Assembly (NCBI GenBank): GCA_001557505.1
Contig: LSAX01000007.1
Span: 1,798,001-1,862,000 of the forward strand
Direction: 5' to 3'
Source of the DNA: Reticulascus tulasneorum
Taxonomy: Eukaryota > Ascomycota > Sordariomycetes > Glomerellales > Reticulascaceae
Length of the DNA: 64,000 nucleotides
Part shown: positions 34,635 to 45,562 of the stretch, in pieces
How the letters are laid out: every line of letters starts with the position of its first letter
Position numbering within the stretch: the first letter of the stretch is position 1
The notes under the pieces: model-generated
The model's database searches: none
What the model was told of the DNA's origin: nothing
The model's input: the letters and a program-made list of their open reading frames with translations, nothing else
Made by a program: the position numbers and the translations under genes

Positions 34635-36258
34635 TTGCACTAGTCGTATGGATCTGGAGCTCGAGCTGCTAGGAGGACCAACTAAACGGGATGCATTTTG
34701 GGGGCGAGGAGCGCTGATGTCGATCTCATTCAGGTTATGATAATAGTATGGAAAGCAGTTTTGATATAAGGGGTGTGGTAACCTAGATTAATTCACCACT
34801 ACCAATAGTCAGTGGCAATGCGAACTATACCCTCCGATACGTCTCCTGAACTTGAATGTGCAAGTCGCCAACGGAGAAATGCAGCGTTGAAACGAAGGGG
34901 TCGATTGAGGACAGGATCGCAGTAGTGGTGTTATGGTGCCTACAGGTTCATAGTGACTAAGCCAATACGTTCTCGCTGCATCTGTTAGGTAGGAGAGAGT
35001 CGGAACGTATCCTCAATATCCGTCTCTTCGTTGACTTTGAAATTCAAGCATCTTCAGGCGAACAAAAGAGACAAGGGCTCTTTTTGCAATGTGGAAGGTC
35101 ATCAGACGTCGAACGGCACCCACAAGCCGTGAGGCCACCAATGCAGCACTCGCCACTCTCTCTATAATTACCTTTACAAGAAACGGTGCTTGAAGACGGA
35201 CGAACACGCATCTAACCATCTCGGTCTTGGCCGTACGATTTTGCTCCACAGTTCAGCTGATATTTGGACGGTGCTAAAATCCAAAAGCGCTGTATGGGTC
35301 GCAGGCGCTATTGAAAAAGTGGTTAAACTTAGCGCCCAAACCGGCAATGCCACGCGATTTTGATTCATGCGCGACCACATTCCCTTATACGTGAATCGAG
35401 GTCGAAGTTGATGCTAGCATGGGGAATTATTTCCGCTGCTCAAGTTATCCTGTCACTACTCGATCTTCACTCTGAAATGTTGCAAGTAGCGTCGCCAACT
35501 TGTGCAGCTCTCCCAGAGGCCGGTAGAGTGCTGGGCTCTGTGTATCCCACTGTGGCCCTGGTCGACCTCAAACCGCACCCACTACCCCGTACGTGCGTAG
35601 GCCATCATTGTGTCTGCCAGGCAACTCACAAGGGGGCAACGTCTGGACTCTCGTCTCTGTCGCGTGTAGTTCAATATTCGCAAATCCCACGACACATCTA
35701 TTGGGAGACCAAGCTCAAAGCTGTCTAGCTTCGCCACTCCCGCCGCCCATTGGACGCCACGGTCCGCTTTTGCTGGCAATTTCAACAGCCGCAAAGCTCA
35801 TTCCCCCTGACTAAAATCCTCTTTGGGGAAGCCCCATGAGCGCCATGCCCGACCCGGACTGCCTAGATCGTTAACGTCAAACCTTTGCCACGGGGATATT
35901 GCATCTCTGAACCCTCTTTGATAAACCCGCAGAGGCTAGGCCCAGCGGCTGGCTTAGAGCTGGGGCTAGACAAGCAGACACCTGCCATGGATAGCGCCAA
36001 AACGTGGGCGGTGTCTCGGACTCTGCATGATGGGGGACACTGCGAACTGCTGGACGATCTAGTCGAGTCCCGAAGAAGGAAAGATACGTGATGGTTTCCT
36101 TCAGCTCCGGGCCCTACATATCTGGAGCCAGTACCCCAGTTCAACGGCCGGATGGAAGTTTCCTCTGCCACTCCTAAGCTCGCTTTGCTTGAGCTTCATT
36201 GCGGATTTCCGCAAGTCCAGTCTTTACATTGATTTTCTAGCCTTTGATTTTGCCAAAG
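34635..36258. other. Intergenic region between CYP51A and the WSC-Apple gene
   Basis: No gene is supported in this 1.6 kb. Open frames are at most about 120 residues and lack recognisable features. Confidence 0.5.
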
Positions 36259-39200
36259 ATGGATCGCGGTCAGAGTTCCTCTCTTATACGGCTGGCCTTC
36301 GCCGCCGTGATGGTATTGCAGACGCAAGTTGCCCAGGGCGTTCCGTTCAACGGCCAAGCCCGGGCTGCCATTAAATCCACTGTGGGCGACTATTCATATC
36401 AAGGATGGTTGGTGAAAGCTTCTTCAATAGTTGTGGAGGAAATCTACTGAACATAGCGTACAGTTATGCTGAGCCCAGCACTGGACGAGCCCTTCAGATC
36501 GTCAAGTCGGACGATAACATGACGCTTGAGATGTGTGCATCGATTTGCGCTGCTTCTACAAAGAAGCTCTACTTTGGCGTCGAGTACGGTAAAGAGTGCT
36601 GGTATGGCATGAATCACTCCCCGAAGGATAGACCGGGTGCTGACACAAAAGTGTGAAGGTGTGGCGATAAGTTGGCTGCAGGCTCTTCCCTCGCAAACAG
36701 CGACTCTGAATGTTCCTTCCCATGTCCGGGAGACGCCTCGGAGAACTGCGGTGCTGGCGTGAGACTCAGTCTCTACAAGAGGGGCGACGCCAGTGGCCCT
36801 TCGGCGAAACCGAGTGTTGGGGGATACTTACACCAGGGCTGCTACAGCGATAACGTCGATGGTCGCCGTGCGCTACCGCGGGTGATTGGGGACGATGCCA
36901 TGACTGTTGAGAAGTGCGCCACAATTTGCGCTGGCAGCAGTTTCATGGGACTCGAGTACTGTGGGTGGTGTACGCCCTTCGCTGCGATCACGTCAACTGA
37001 CTACTCATTTAGCAAGGGAATGTTGGTGTGGAGCGGTTCTCGATTCCCGCAGCACCGCCGTAGCGGACCAATCTGAGTGCGACCTGGTCTGCTCTGGAGA
37101 TCCGAATACACTCTGTGGTGGTAACAGCAGACTCAATATGTATAAGTTGGGCGTTGCGTCGTCGACATCCAGCACAAGAACCACGAGCAGCAGCACTACC
37201 ATCAGCACCATCTCTGTAGCCAGTAGTGCCACAAGCACCAGCATCACAAGCAGCACCACAAGCAGCACCACAAGCAGCACCACAAGCAGCACCACAAGCA
37301 GCACCACAAGCAGCACGAGAACCACGAGCAGCACAACTACGAGCACCAGCTCTGCGGCCAGTAGCGCCGCACCAGTTCCGGCTGGAGACTACATTTACCA
37401 AGGATGGTATGTGATACAGCAGTTGCATTTTCCTGAGCACAGTGCTGACAGCGGCCACAGTTGGACAGATGATGGCGTACACGGTCGTGCGTTGCCTAGT
37501 CGTTATGCCGCGGATACTATGACCGTCGAAGTGTGCGCTGAGTTCGCGAAGACCAAGGGTCTCAAGTACTTCGGCGTTGAATATGGTAGGGAGAACGCTC
37601 AAGGCTTTGTGCTTTCATAGTAATTTCTAACACGGTCGTCTAGGTCGCGAATGCTGGGCTGGCAATTCCCTAAATAAGTATTCTTTAGTTGCTGAAAGCT
37701 CGTCTTGCAACATGAAATGCAAGGGCAACGTCAACCAGTGGTGCGGTGGTAGAGCACGGATGAATCTTTACACCTACGGCTCAATGCCATCATCATCGTA
37801 AGTATTGATCTTGTAGACTCAATCGTGAATAACCTCCTAACTCACCCGCAGGTCGTCCTCCAGATCGACAAGCACGAGCACAAGGCAAGCACTTACTTAT
37901 TGCCGTATCATGCTGAGCAGTGCTAACTTTGTATGTAGTGTTCCTGCGGTGGTCTCCACAACATCTACCAGCATTGCCACTACAAGTTCCTCGTCTACGG
38001 TATCTATCTCAATTCCCACCCCGAGTGAGGAGCCGTCCGGAACTGTCGACCTTTCTGAAGCGACATTGACCAATGCAGAGTTTGGGGAAGTCAACGGTGA
38101 AGAGGTCATGTAAGTGAACCGCCCCCTGATGCCTAAAGGTTCCTGCTAATAACTTGCAAGTATCATGAATGCGCCTGTTAATGGGGAAGCGAAGGTCGTG
38201 GTGCCTGCGACACCCCCAACTGGTGTCGAGGAGGGTGATTCAATTGTTGTTGTGGCGACGATCAAAGTCGACCAAGTACAACGTAGAAAGAGGGCAGTCC
38301 TGACGGAGTGCACTCTCACGATGTTTCTTGGCCCGGTCGTGATTTACAGCGGCAAGATATGGACAACTGACGGCAACTTCACCACGGTTTCCAGCATACC
38401 AACACCATCCCAAGGCCTAACCACATTGGTCATCGTGGAATATTGCCCAGGAGATGCTGCAACCGTCACAATCGGCGACGTGACTATCAGCCCAGCTCCC
38501 CCTGGCTCTTCCAGCTCCGTCACAACGAGCTCCATTGCCCCTCCACCAACATTGACTCCATCAGGTCAAGAGCCAGAGCCGGTCACTTCGAGCGGCCCTC
38601 CAGTCCCCTCTGTAACATGGACGGGAGTTCCGGTGACTACTACAACGTCTGAGTCTATAGAATTAACCTCGGCATATCCAAGTTCGACCATGCTTCCGCC
38701 AACCGCCTCGTATACCCCAACAGAAACGTCTGGTCCTGTCACAGTCACCGCGCCCCCGGATGCAGCGGTTCCTACGATCGCGGCTGGCCCATATTACGCG
38801 AGTTCTTGCACGGATCCAGCAGTTTACCCTGGTGGGTGTACCCTCTCTGGCGCTCCCCTCGCGACATCCGGGTTACTCGCTGTGGCCACCGCGGTCCCGC
38901 TTCCACCACCAGGTCGAAACAGATACGAGCAATCATATCAGATTTGTGCTCGACACTGCGCGAACATCGACGGATGTACCACGTGGGCTTTGGATCGGAG
39001 CGGTCCGGATAACGAATGGAAATGCTTTTTCTTCTCTGGAAACGTTGACGATTACTTCTACGATCCCGAAGACACGTACTTGTTCGACGACATTGTCTAC
39101 ATGAGCAGCAAATGCTATGAGTGCCAGGTTGGTGAGCCGTCTGAGACTACAACAGAGCCGGAAACCACTGCTCCTCCGATGACCACAGCACCACCAGCTG

Positions 39201-42200
39201 TTGCGACCTACTCGATCCAGCCTTTGACCGCAAGCGCCTGCAGCAGGCCTGCCAATGGCCCGGGCGACTGCGTGCTCTCCGGTGCACCAGTTGCGACCTC
39301 TGGTTTAGTAGCAGTTGCTACTGCTGTTCCTATTGCGTCTGGAGGGAATTTCTATCCAACATACGAGCAATGCGCACGCGTCTGCTCAAATACCCCAGGC
39401 TGCAACAGTTGGGCTCTTGACCGAGGAACTGCCGCGAGCACTTCCTGGACATGCTACTTCTACTCTGGAAATGTTCGCGAGTATGCAGTCTCATACAACG
39501 GGGCGTATCAGGCTGTTGTCTGGTTCAACAGTGGTTGCTATGACTGCCTGCTTCAGGAGCAAGTTTCCGGAATTGAGAGCACCTCCACTACTTCTTCAAC
39601 CACCTCAACTAGCACCAGTACAGTTCCAACCGCTCCTGTGACTACAACAGCGCCGACAGGAGTCAACAATTATCTCGTTGCCCCTTATACTACGAGCACC
39701 TGTAGTAGTGGCGGCTACATGCCGACGTGCACACGGTCGGGAGCGCCACTCGCTACCTCGGGATTGATTGGACAAGCTACCGGCGTTCCTGTTCCATCGG
39801 GGGGCAACATGCAACCAGCGTACGAGCAGTGTGCAGGCATATGCGCCAACCTTCCAGGCTGTAACGCTTGGGCTCTGGACCGCGGAGTCGGTGTGTATCC
39901 AAACGCGCAACTCCCATCATGGACATGCTTGTTTTACTCGGGAGATGTGAGAGTATATGCCCCAGCGTACACAGGACAGTGGATGGCCATTGTTTGGTTT
40001 GGCAGAGGATGCTATGAGTGCAATCAGCAAGATCTCGCCATTGGCGGGCCGCAGACGAGCACGATGTCAAGTGTTTCTCAGACAACAAGCGCAACTACCA
40101 TTCCTCCCACCATCACGACAGCCCCGCCTATTTTGACGACGTCAGCTCCAGCATACACTGCTAGCATCTGCAACAATGCACCAGGTGACGGGTGTATTTA
40201 CTCCGGTGCACCAGTTGCTACGTCTGGCCTATTGGCAGTTGCAACTGGCATTCCCGCGCCTCCGGCCAACAATCCCGATGGGTTCGAAAAGTTCTACAAG
40301 CAGTGCGCTCGCGTTTGCAAGGAAATCGAAGGCTGCAAGAGCTTTGCTCTAGATCGCGGCACGTATCCTACAGACTTGTCAGATTGGTCATGCTACTTCT
40401 ATACTGGCGGCGTGCGCGAGTATGCTGTTAGCTACGATTCCACGTACAGAGCGGTTGTTTGGTTTGCGGCTAACTGTTATAATTGCGTACTTCCCGAGCC
40501 AGTCTCTTCAGTCTCTCCTTCTACGGTATCGTCAAGCACTGCATCGACCACAACAACCGACCCAGGAATAACAGCACCGCCGACGGCCCCGACTCTGGGA
40601 TTCCCGGTTTACGCATCTAGCACTTGTTATCGTCCAACAGAGGGCGATTGGTATACCGCAGGATGTACGTTGTCCGGCGCTCCGGTACAGACTTCTGGAC
40701 TGGTAGCGGTGGCAACGGGCATTCCGCCTGCGCCAACGCCTGTCGGAATGGGTGTCGATCCATTCGAGCCTGCATATGAAGCCTGCGCTGGACTGTGTGC
40801 GGGAATACTCGACTGCCGTAGCTGGGCGCTTGATCGGGGCACCTGGCCGAATGATTTGTCTGACTGGACCTGCTACTTCTACTCAGCTGGCGCAAGAGTT
40901 TTCGCAAATCAGGGAACTATGGACTCTGACTTCGGCAGAGTTGTGTGGATGGACGAACAGTGTTACGATTGCGAGCTCCCTGCGATTGAGTCATCAACCA
41001 CGACGGCACCAGTAACATCAGAGGATGCCACGTCCACCATCACTACTGCTCCCATGACAACTACAGCGCCGCCATACCCTGTCGTCCCGGCGGCTGCCTT
41101 CACAGATGGCAACTGCGCAACGAAATCCAACCCAGGGGGCCAGCACCCTTGCGCAATTTCCGGCTTTCCAACGCCGACATCAGCATCTGGTCTTATTGCC
41201 GTTGCCACTGGTGTCGCGCCGGTTGCTGCAGGCGTCTACAACTTCGAAGAGCCTTTTGAAGTCTGCGCTAGTGCGTGTGCTAACACGGAAGGCTGCACCG
41301 TGTGGGCTTTGGACCGAGGGAACTGGCCTAGCGATATGTCTACCTGGTCCTGTATCCTGTACGACTTCAACGGCAGGAACTACCTTCTCAACACCAGCCC
41401 GGGGCAGGCGTATACCAGATACGTGTGGTCAAGCAGCGAATGCTTCAATTGCACTGTCAACCAACCTGTTGTCTCTTCCAGCACCGTTACTTCGTCCAGC
41501 GTTCCAACGATTACGCCTCCGCCATCAATCTCCGTATCCACCTTCTCTGCGCCACCTTTGGTAACGACTTGCAACAAGCCTCCAGGTCAATGGTACACCA
41601 ACGCCTGCACAAAGTCCGGATATGCTACTGCTACGTCCGGGCTGGTTGCTGTTGCTACCGGCATTGTACCTCCGCAACCTAACAATTACCAGTTCGAAGT
41701 CTGGTATCAACAGTGTGCAAGCATATGCGCTGGTGTCCAAGGCTGCACGGGTTACGCTCTGGACCGTGGCAACTGGCCCACGGATCTCTCGCCATGGACG
41801 TGTTATCTCTATGGCATGCCTATCAGCGAATACCTGGCCAACCAAACCATTTCCATGGATGCCAGGCCAGTAGTCTGGATGAGTCAGCTCTGCTTTGACT
41901 GTCCGGTTCCTGGCCCATGGCCACCGGTATATCCTACTAGCCTGACCACTACCTCCTCCGCAACCTCCGCTCCATCTCAGTACCCAACCGAAACAGCGGT
42001 CGAGCAAACAACCACCACCTCTTCCAGCCCCCCAACGACAACAACGGCCCCACCCGCTTGTACTCGCGCCGCCGCTCCATCCAATGACCTCGCATGCAAT
42101 ATCAAGGGTTTCAAGGACCCAACCGGTTACAGTTTTGCGCTGGGCACGCTTACGCAAGCAGATTGCGCAGCATATTGCTACTACTTGAACCAAGATTCTA

Positions 42201-42382
42201 TCTCCAACTGCAAGAGCTACATGTGGATTCCGGCCTCGATGTGGTGCGGAGCATGGGGCGTGGATGCGTGGACCGCCATTGGCGATGAGGCGATTGCGGG
42301 CAAAGCGTACAAAGACTATGTGATTGAGGACTGGGGCTGCTGGGACTGTCCTGATGGGGTGGTATACCAACCTAATATGTAG
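36259..42382 (+). CDS. Giant secreted WSC (x3) and Apple/PAN-like (x8) repeat protein
   Basis: Nine exons join in phase: 36259-36407, 36464-36601, 36659-36960, 37013-37406, 37461-37585, 37644-37797, 37852-37884, 37939-38109 and 38161-42382, giving 1895 residues. It starts with a signal peptide (LIRLAFAAVMVLQTQVAQG). Three WSC domains follow, each with YQGC or HQGC, MT(L/V)E(M/K/V)CA, FGVEY or GLEY, and REC/KEC-W; the introns restore the YQGC and ECWCG cysteines. A Ser/Thr stalk comes next, then a beta-rich CBM-like segment (about 37939-38520). Finally there are seven full Apple/PAN-like units of about 110-125 residues and one degenerate unit (38780-42345). A full unit reads ATSGLVAVATG..., QCARVC...GC, WALDRG, W(T/S)CYFYSG, VVWF..CY(D/E)C. 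WSC domains bind cell-wall glucan or other glycans, and Apple domains bind protein or carbohydrate. No membrane segment or GPI tail is seen, so it is likely secreted or wall-associated. Two genes are possible but every junction keeps the frame. Confidence 0.85.
37249..37320 (+). repeat. 12-bp tandem repeats encoding SSTT
   Basis: Five exact copies and one altered copy of AGCAGCACCACA extend the Ser/Thr stalk between WSC domains 2 and 3. Such stalks are usually O-mannosylated. Confidence 0.9.
38780..42345 (+). repeat. Array of eight Apple/PAN-like protein repeats
   Basis: All units lie in the single last exon of the WSC-Apple gene. Approximate starts are 38780, 39200, 39655, 40140, 40600, 41085, 41530 and 42055, separated by Thr/Ser/Pro linkers such as TTTAPP. 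The eighth keeps the cysteine frame (CTRAAAP, CAAYC, CKSYMW, CWDCPDG) but has lost the ALDRG block. Confidence 0.85.
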
Positions 42383-42583
42383 ATATGATGACGAGATGGG
42401 GAATGCGGATATATATTCTATTTCCTAAGGCAGCGGAAGATAAGAGCATGGACGGGGTCATCTAGATCGGGATTCTCTCGAATGTACACAAGAGTTTCAA
42501 CTCTAATCATTTCCTTACATATTTCAAGATCTTTATTATACTCATTATTACGAAGTTTCTGCCCTGCCATGACCCTGAAAATC

Positions 42584-44378
42584 TCATTCACTATCAGATC
42601 CTAGTTCATCACCCCATATCTTTCCAATCTGGTACTCAATTTGCTCGGTGCGGAAGGTGTCAGGTTCCAGGTAGGCCAGGGACGACACATTGACGTTGAA
42701 CGCTATGTTCTGTGGGTCCTCCAGGGTATACTTGGGCCAGTATGTGCAGGTTGCTGCAAAGTCAGTATCAGTTTGTCTTATATCGCAGCAGGAGATGGAA
42801 AGAATCCGGGGCTCACTCACCAGCGTTGTAGTTCGGATCCAAATCCGTGATGAAACTGACCCACATCCTCGACATGATATCCGCCAACCTGACAAACGTA
42901 TCCGGTTCCCCTTCGAACGGATTCACAGCCACGGCATTCTGGTACCCGACTCCCATCACATTGTCGAACACAAACGCCACCTCCTGGAAGTGTTTACTGC
43001 CATCCGCTGGACTTAGCCCGTTGACCAACACGTTGAAATGGTACGTGTACACAGTCCCATTCTGCATCGCCAGCTGTCGGCTCCACCAGCGCCGAGGAGC
43101 ATGCTGGCGATTGTCTCCCGCCAAGGAGACGACACGCTTCCACTGTGCTCCGTAGGTGGCGAGACTCCCCTCTGGACGGCCTTCGAGAGTGGTGGGGAGG
43201 CCGATGGATGGAATATCGGGGTAGAGGGCCGACAGGGTGGCAATGGTGCCGTTGGAGGCGCCGAAGGAGGCGAGGTATGATTCCCATTGCGCAGTGGTGT
43301 TAATACCCTGCCGCCCGAACTGGGTCCCCTCGTCGGCGTTCGTGCCAACTATGATAGGCACGTTGACGAAATTGCCCGCCCTGATGAGGTCGGCTGTCTT
43401 GTTCACCAGGAAATCACCATCGATGTTCCCAGTGAACCCGGGGCCAGACGTGCCATTGATCACAGCGCTCAGATCCCACGCCGGCACCCCCCTCAGACAT
43501 TGCAGGGTGTCCTCAGAGGAGCTGCAGTTGGTACCATTCACGATCGCATCGTAGTATACCTGCCATGTATCCACTTGACTCTCAACCTCCCCAAATCCCG
43601 TGTCCAGCCCCGTCCCGCTCTCCAGGATCGCGCCACGGAAGAGCTTGTCGTCTCTTCCGCCGTAGGCAACAATCTGCGTGGCGACACTGCGGGCCCCAGC
43701 ACTCTCGCCCCAAATCGTGACCTTATCCGGATCACCGCCGAAAGCGCCGATGTTCTCCTGCACCCAGCTCAATGCCAGGCGCTGGTCTCTGAAACCGAGA
43801 TTCCCTATGCCGGCATCCTTGATCTCGGAGCTGAATAGGAAGCCCCACGCGTGCAACCGGTAGTTGACGCTCACGGCCACGAAGGGCGTGCGCATCTTGA
43901 CGGATTGCTCCACAATAAAAGAGAGATTGTATCTTGGGTCTGAGCTGCCACCATTCGTGAGGCCGCCGCCGTGGATCCAAACCGCCACGGGAAGATTCGC
44001 ATCCGAGGCAACGCCATGAGGCCGGACAACGTTCAGGGTGAGGCAATCTTCAGAGATGTAGTTGCCCAAAACCCAGGTATCGGCCCCGTAGCCGAAACAC
44101 TGCGGGGAGTACTCAGTTGCGTTCCGCTGGACGGTCCAGCTGGTGTTTAGAGGCTGCGGGGTGCGGTAACGGAGGTCTCCCAGCGGTGGTTGGGCAAAGG
44201 GAACACCGAGGAAGAAGTCTTGGTTGTAAGTCGGATTATAGATACCGTAGTAGGACCCGTTGAGGACCTGGACACTGGGGCCGTTGCTACTGCTGTTCCC
44301 ATCTTGCCTACCCGCCAGATTTGAAGCAGAGGTCAAGGCTGGGAGAAGGCATGAGACGAGAAGGCTCAAAGAAACCAT
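42584..44378 (-). CDS. Secreted type-B carboxylesterase/lipase
   Basis: Two exons (44378-42821, 42753-42584) joined across a 67-nt intron give 575 residues, normal for fungal carboxylesterase family B. A signal peptide opens the protein (MVSLSLLVSCLLPALTSAS). The N-terminal family signature FLGVPFAQPPLGDLR and the disulfide-forming EDCLTLNVVRP are present. So are the oxyanion region WIHGGG and the nucleophile elbow WGESAGA with Ser226. The acid in NADEGTQFG and the His in KHFQEVAFVF complete a plausible Ser-Glu-His triad. It should hydrolyse carboxylic esters or lipids outside the cell; the substrate is not evident. Several N-glycosylation sequons (NSS, NGS, NTS, NAT) are visible. It is convergent with the WSC-Apple gene, 201 bases between stop codons. 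Confidence 0.93.
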
Positions 44379-45562
44379 ATTGATGGAACGACTTGCAGGA
44401 GATTTTCTATATCCTGATTCTACGACAGGAATTCAATCCACATCAGATACTCGGAATCCAAGACATTCATCACCGCGTATTTATCTACATATGGTCCGAA
44501 CAAATACCACCGAACTCTGACGACTCGGACGAGTCGCCCACGGCAGTTGGCCAAACCAAGCAATAGCTTCAGCACAGCTTGGTCAGTCCATGATCTAGCT
44601 CACCCCGCATGTCGCGAGTAGCGCACTCTTCTACGTCACATCGTCATCGACAAAGACAAAAATGGGGTTGTGAGAGTGCCGGTGGTTCGTGATCTTACCC
44701 CGGATTGCCCCGCACAGTCGGGCCTTCCTCTTAGCGAGTTGCGGGGGTGAAGTCGAAAAGCTGCTAACGGCCGCGTCCGGGGGAATATGGGGCATAATTC
44801 GTAAGCTTCCTACACCACGACGACCATACGCCTTCGTTTTTCGGCCAACGTCATATCCTAGCCAGTTTCATATCACCCAACAGATGTCAGGGCACACAAT
44901 ACAGTCATGGTCACCATCTTCTCAATTTGCTCCTCTAGTTAGATCATCTCCGGAAAACGAAGTCCGCTAAGGCACATTCCAGATTTATAGAGCATGCTGA
45001 GCATGGGCTGGGTGTGGGCCATGTTCCTCCGTTTCGATCTGAACTTATTAGAAGAAAAAATGGATAATAATGATATTTAAATTGGCCGAGTACAGCTTCC
45101 ACGAGGCACTAGCTTAGGTGTAAGGTTCAGCATGACTTCTTGCCGATTAGCATCAGCATCAAAGTTCCTGCGAGGACCCAGCCTTCATAAAGACCGATCT
45201 GCTGAGGATTGCCTCTAGGAAACCGAAGAAATTGTTCAGTGCCACTCAACAAAGCCGTTCACTTGCAACGGTCACCACTGTATTGCAAAGCCCTATGAGA
45301 GTCATAACCTCACTAAGACAGCTAGGTGGTCCTGGAGAAGAGGCTCTCGGTCCACAATTTCGTAGATAGTCCAGACCAGCGCACTTCGCAATGCACCATG
45401 ATGCTCTCGGCAGCAGCCTATTGCCCATTGTTTGGCCATTCGCCATCCGCTGTCCGCTATCAGCTAACTCTCTGTGTGCCGACTCGTGCAATGCCTCGTG
45501 GCCGGGTCATAATCACACAGTGCAAGTCTTCACATATGGCGTCCAATGGCGCAAGGGAAGCT
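44379..45562. other. Intergenic region between esterase and RQC2
   Basis: This holds the promoter of the minus-strand esterase and the 3' flank of the minus-strand RQC2. Short open frames have no recognisable features. Confidence 0.5.

Noticed and set aside
37249..37320. CRISPR-like regular repeats
   Set aside because: These are a 12-bp coding microsatellite with no spacers, in a eukaryotic gene.
37005..37346. Val/Leu-rich minus-strand frame resembling a membrane protein
   Set aside because: It is the reverse of the Ser/Thr AGC/ACC repeats in the WSC gene; the hydrophobicity is an artefact of repeat composition.
41525..42370. 281-residue minus-strand open frame
   Set aside because: It is antisense to the Apple-like repeat array and shows no features of its own.
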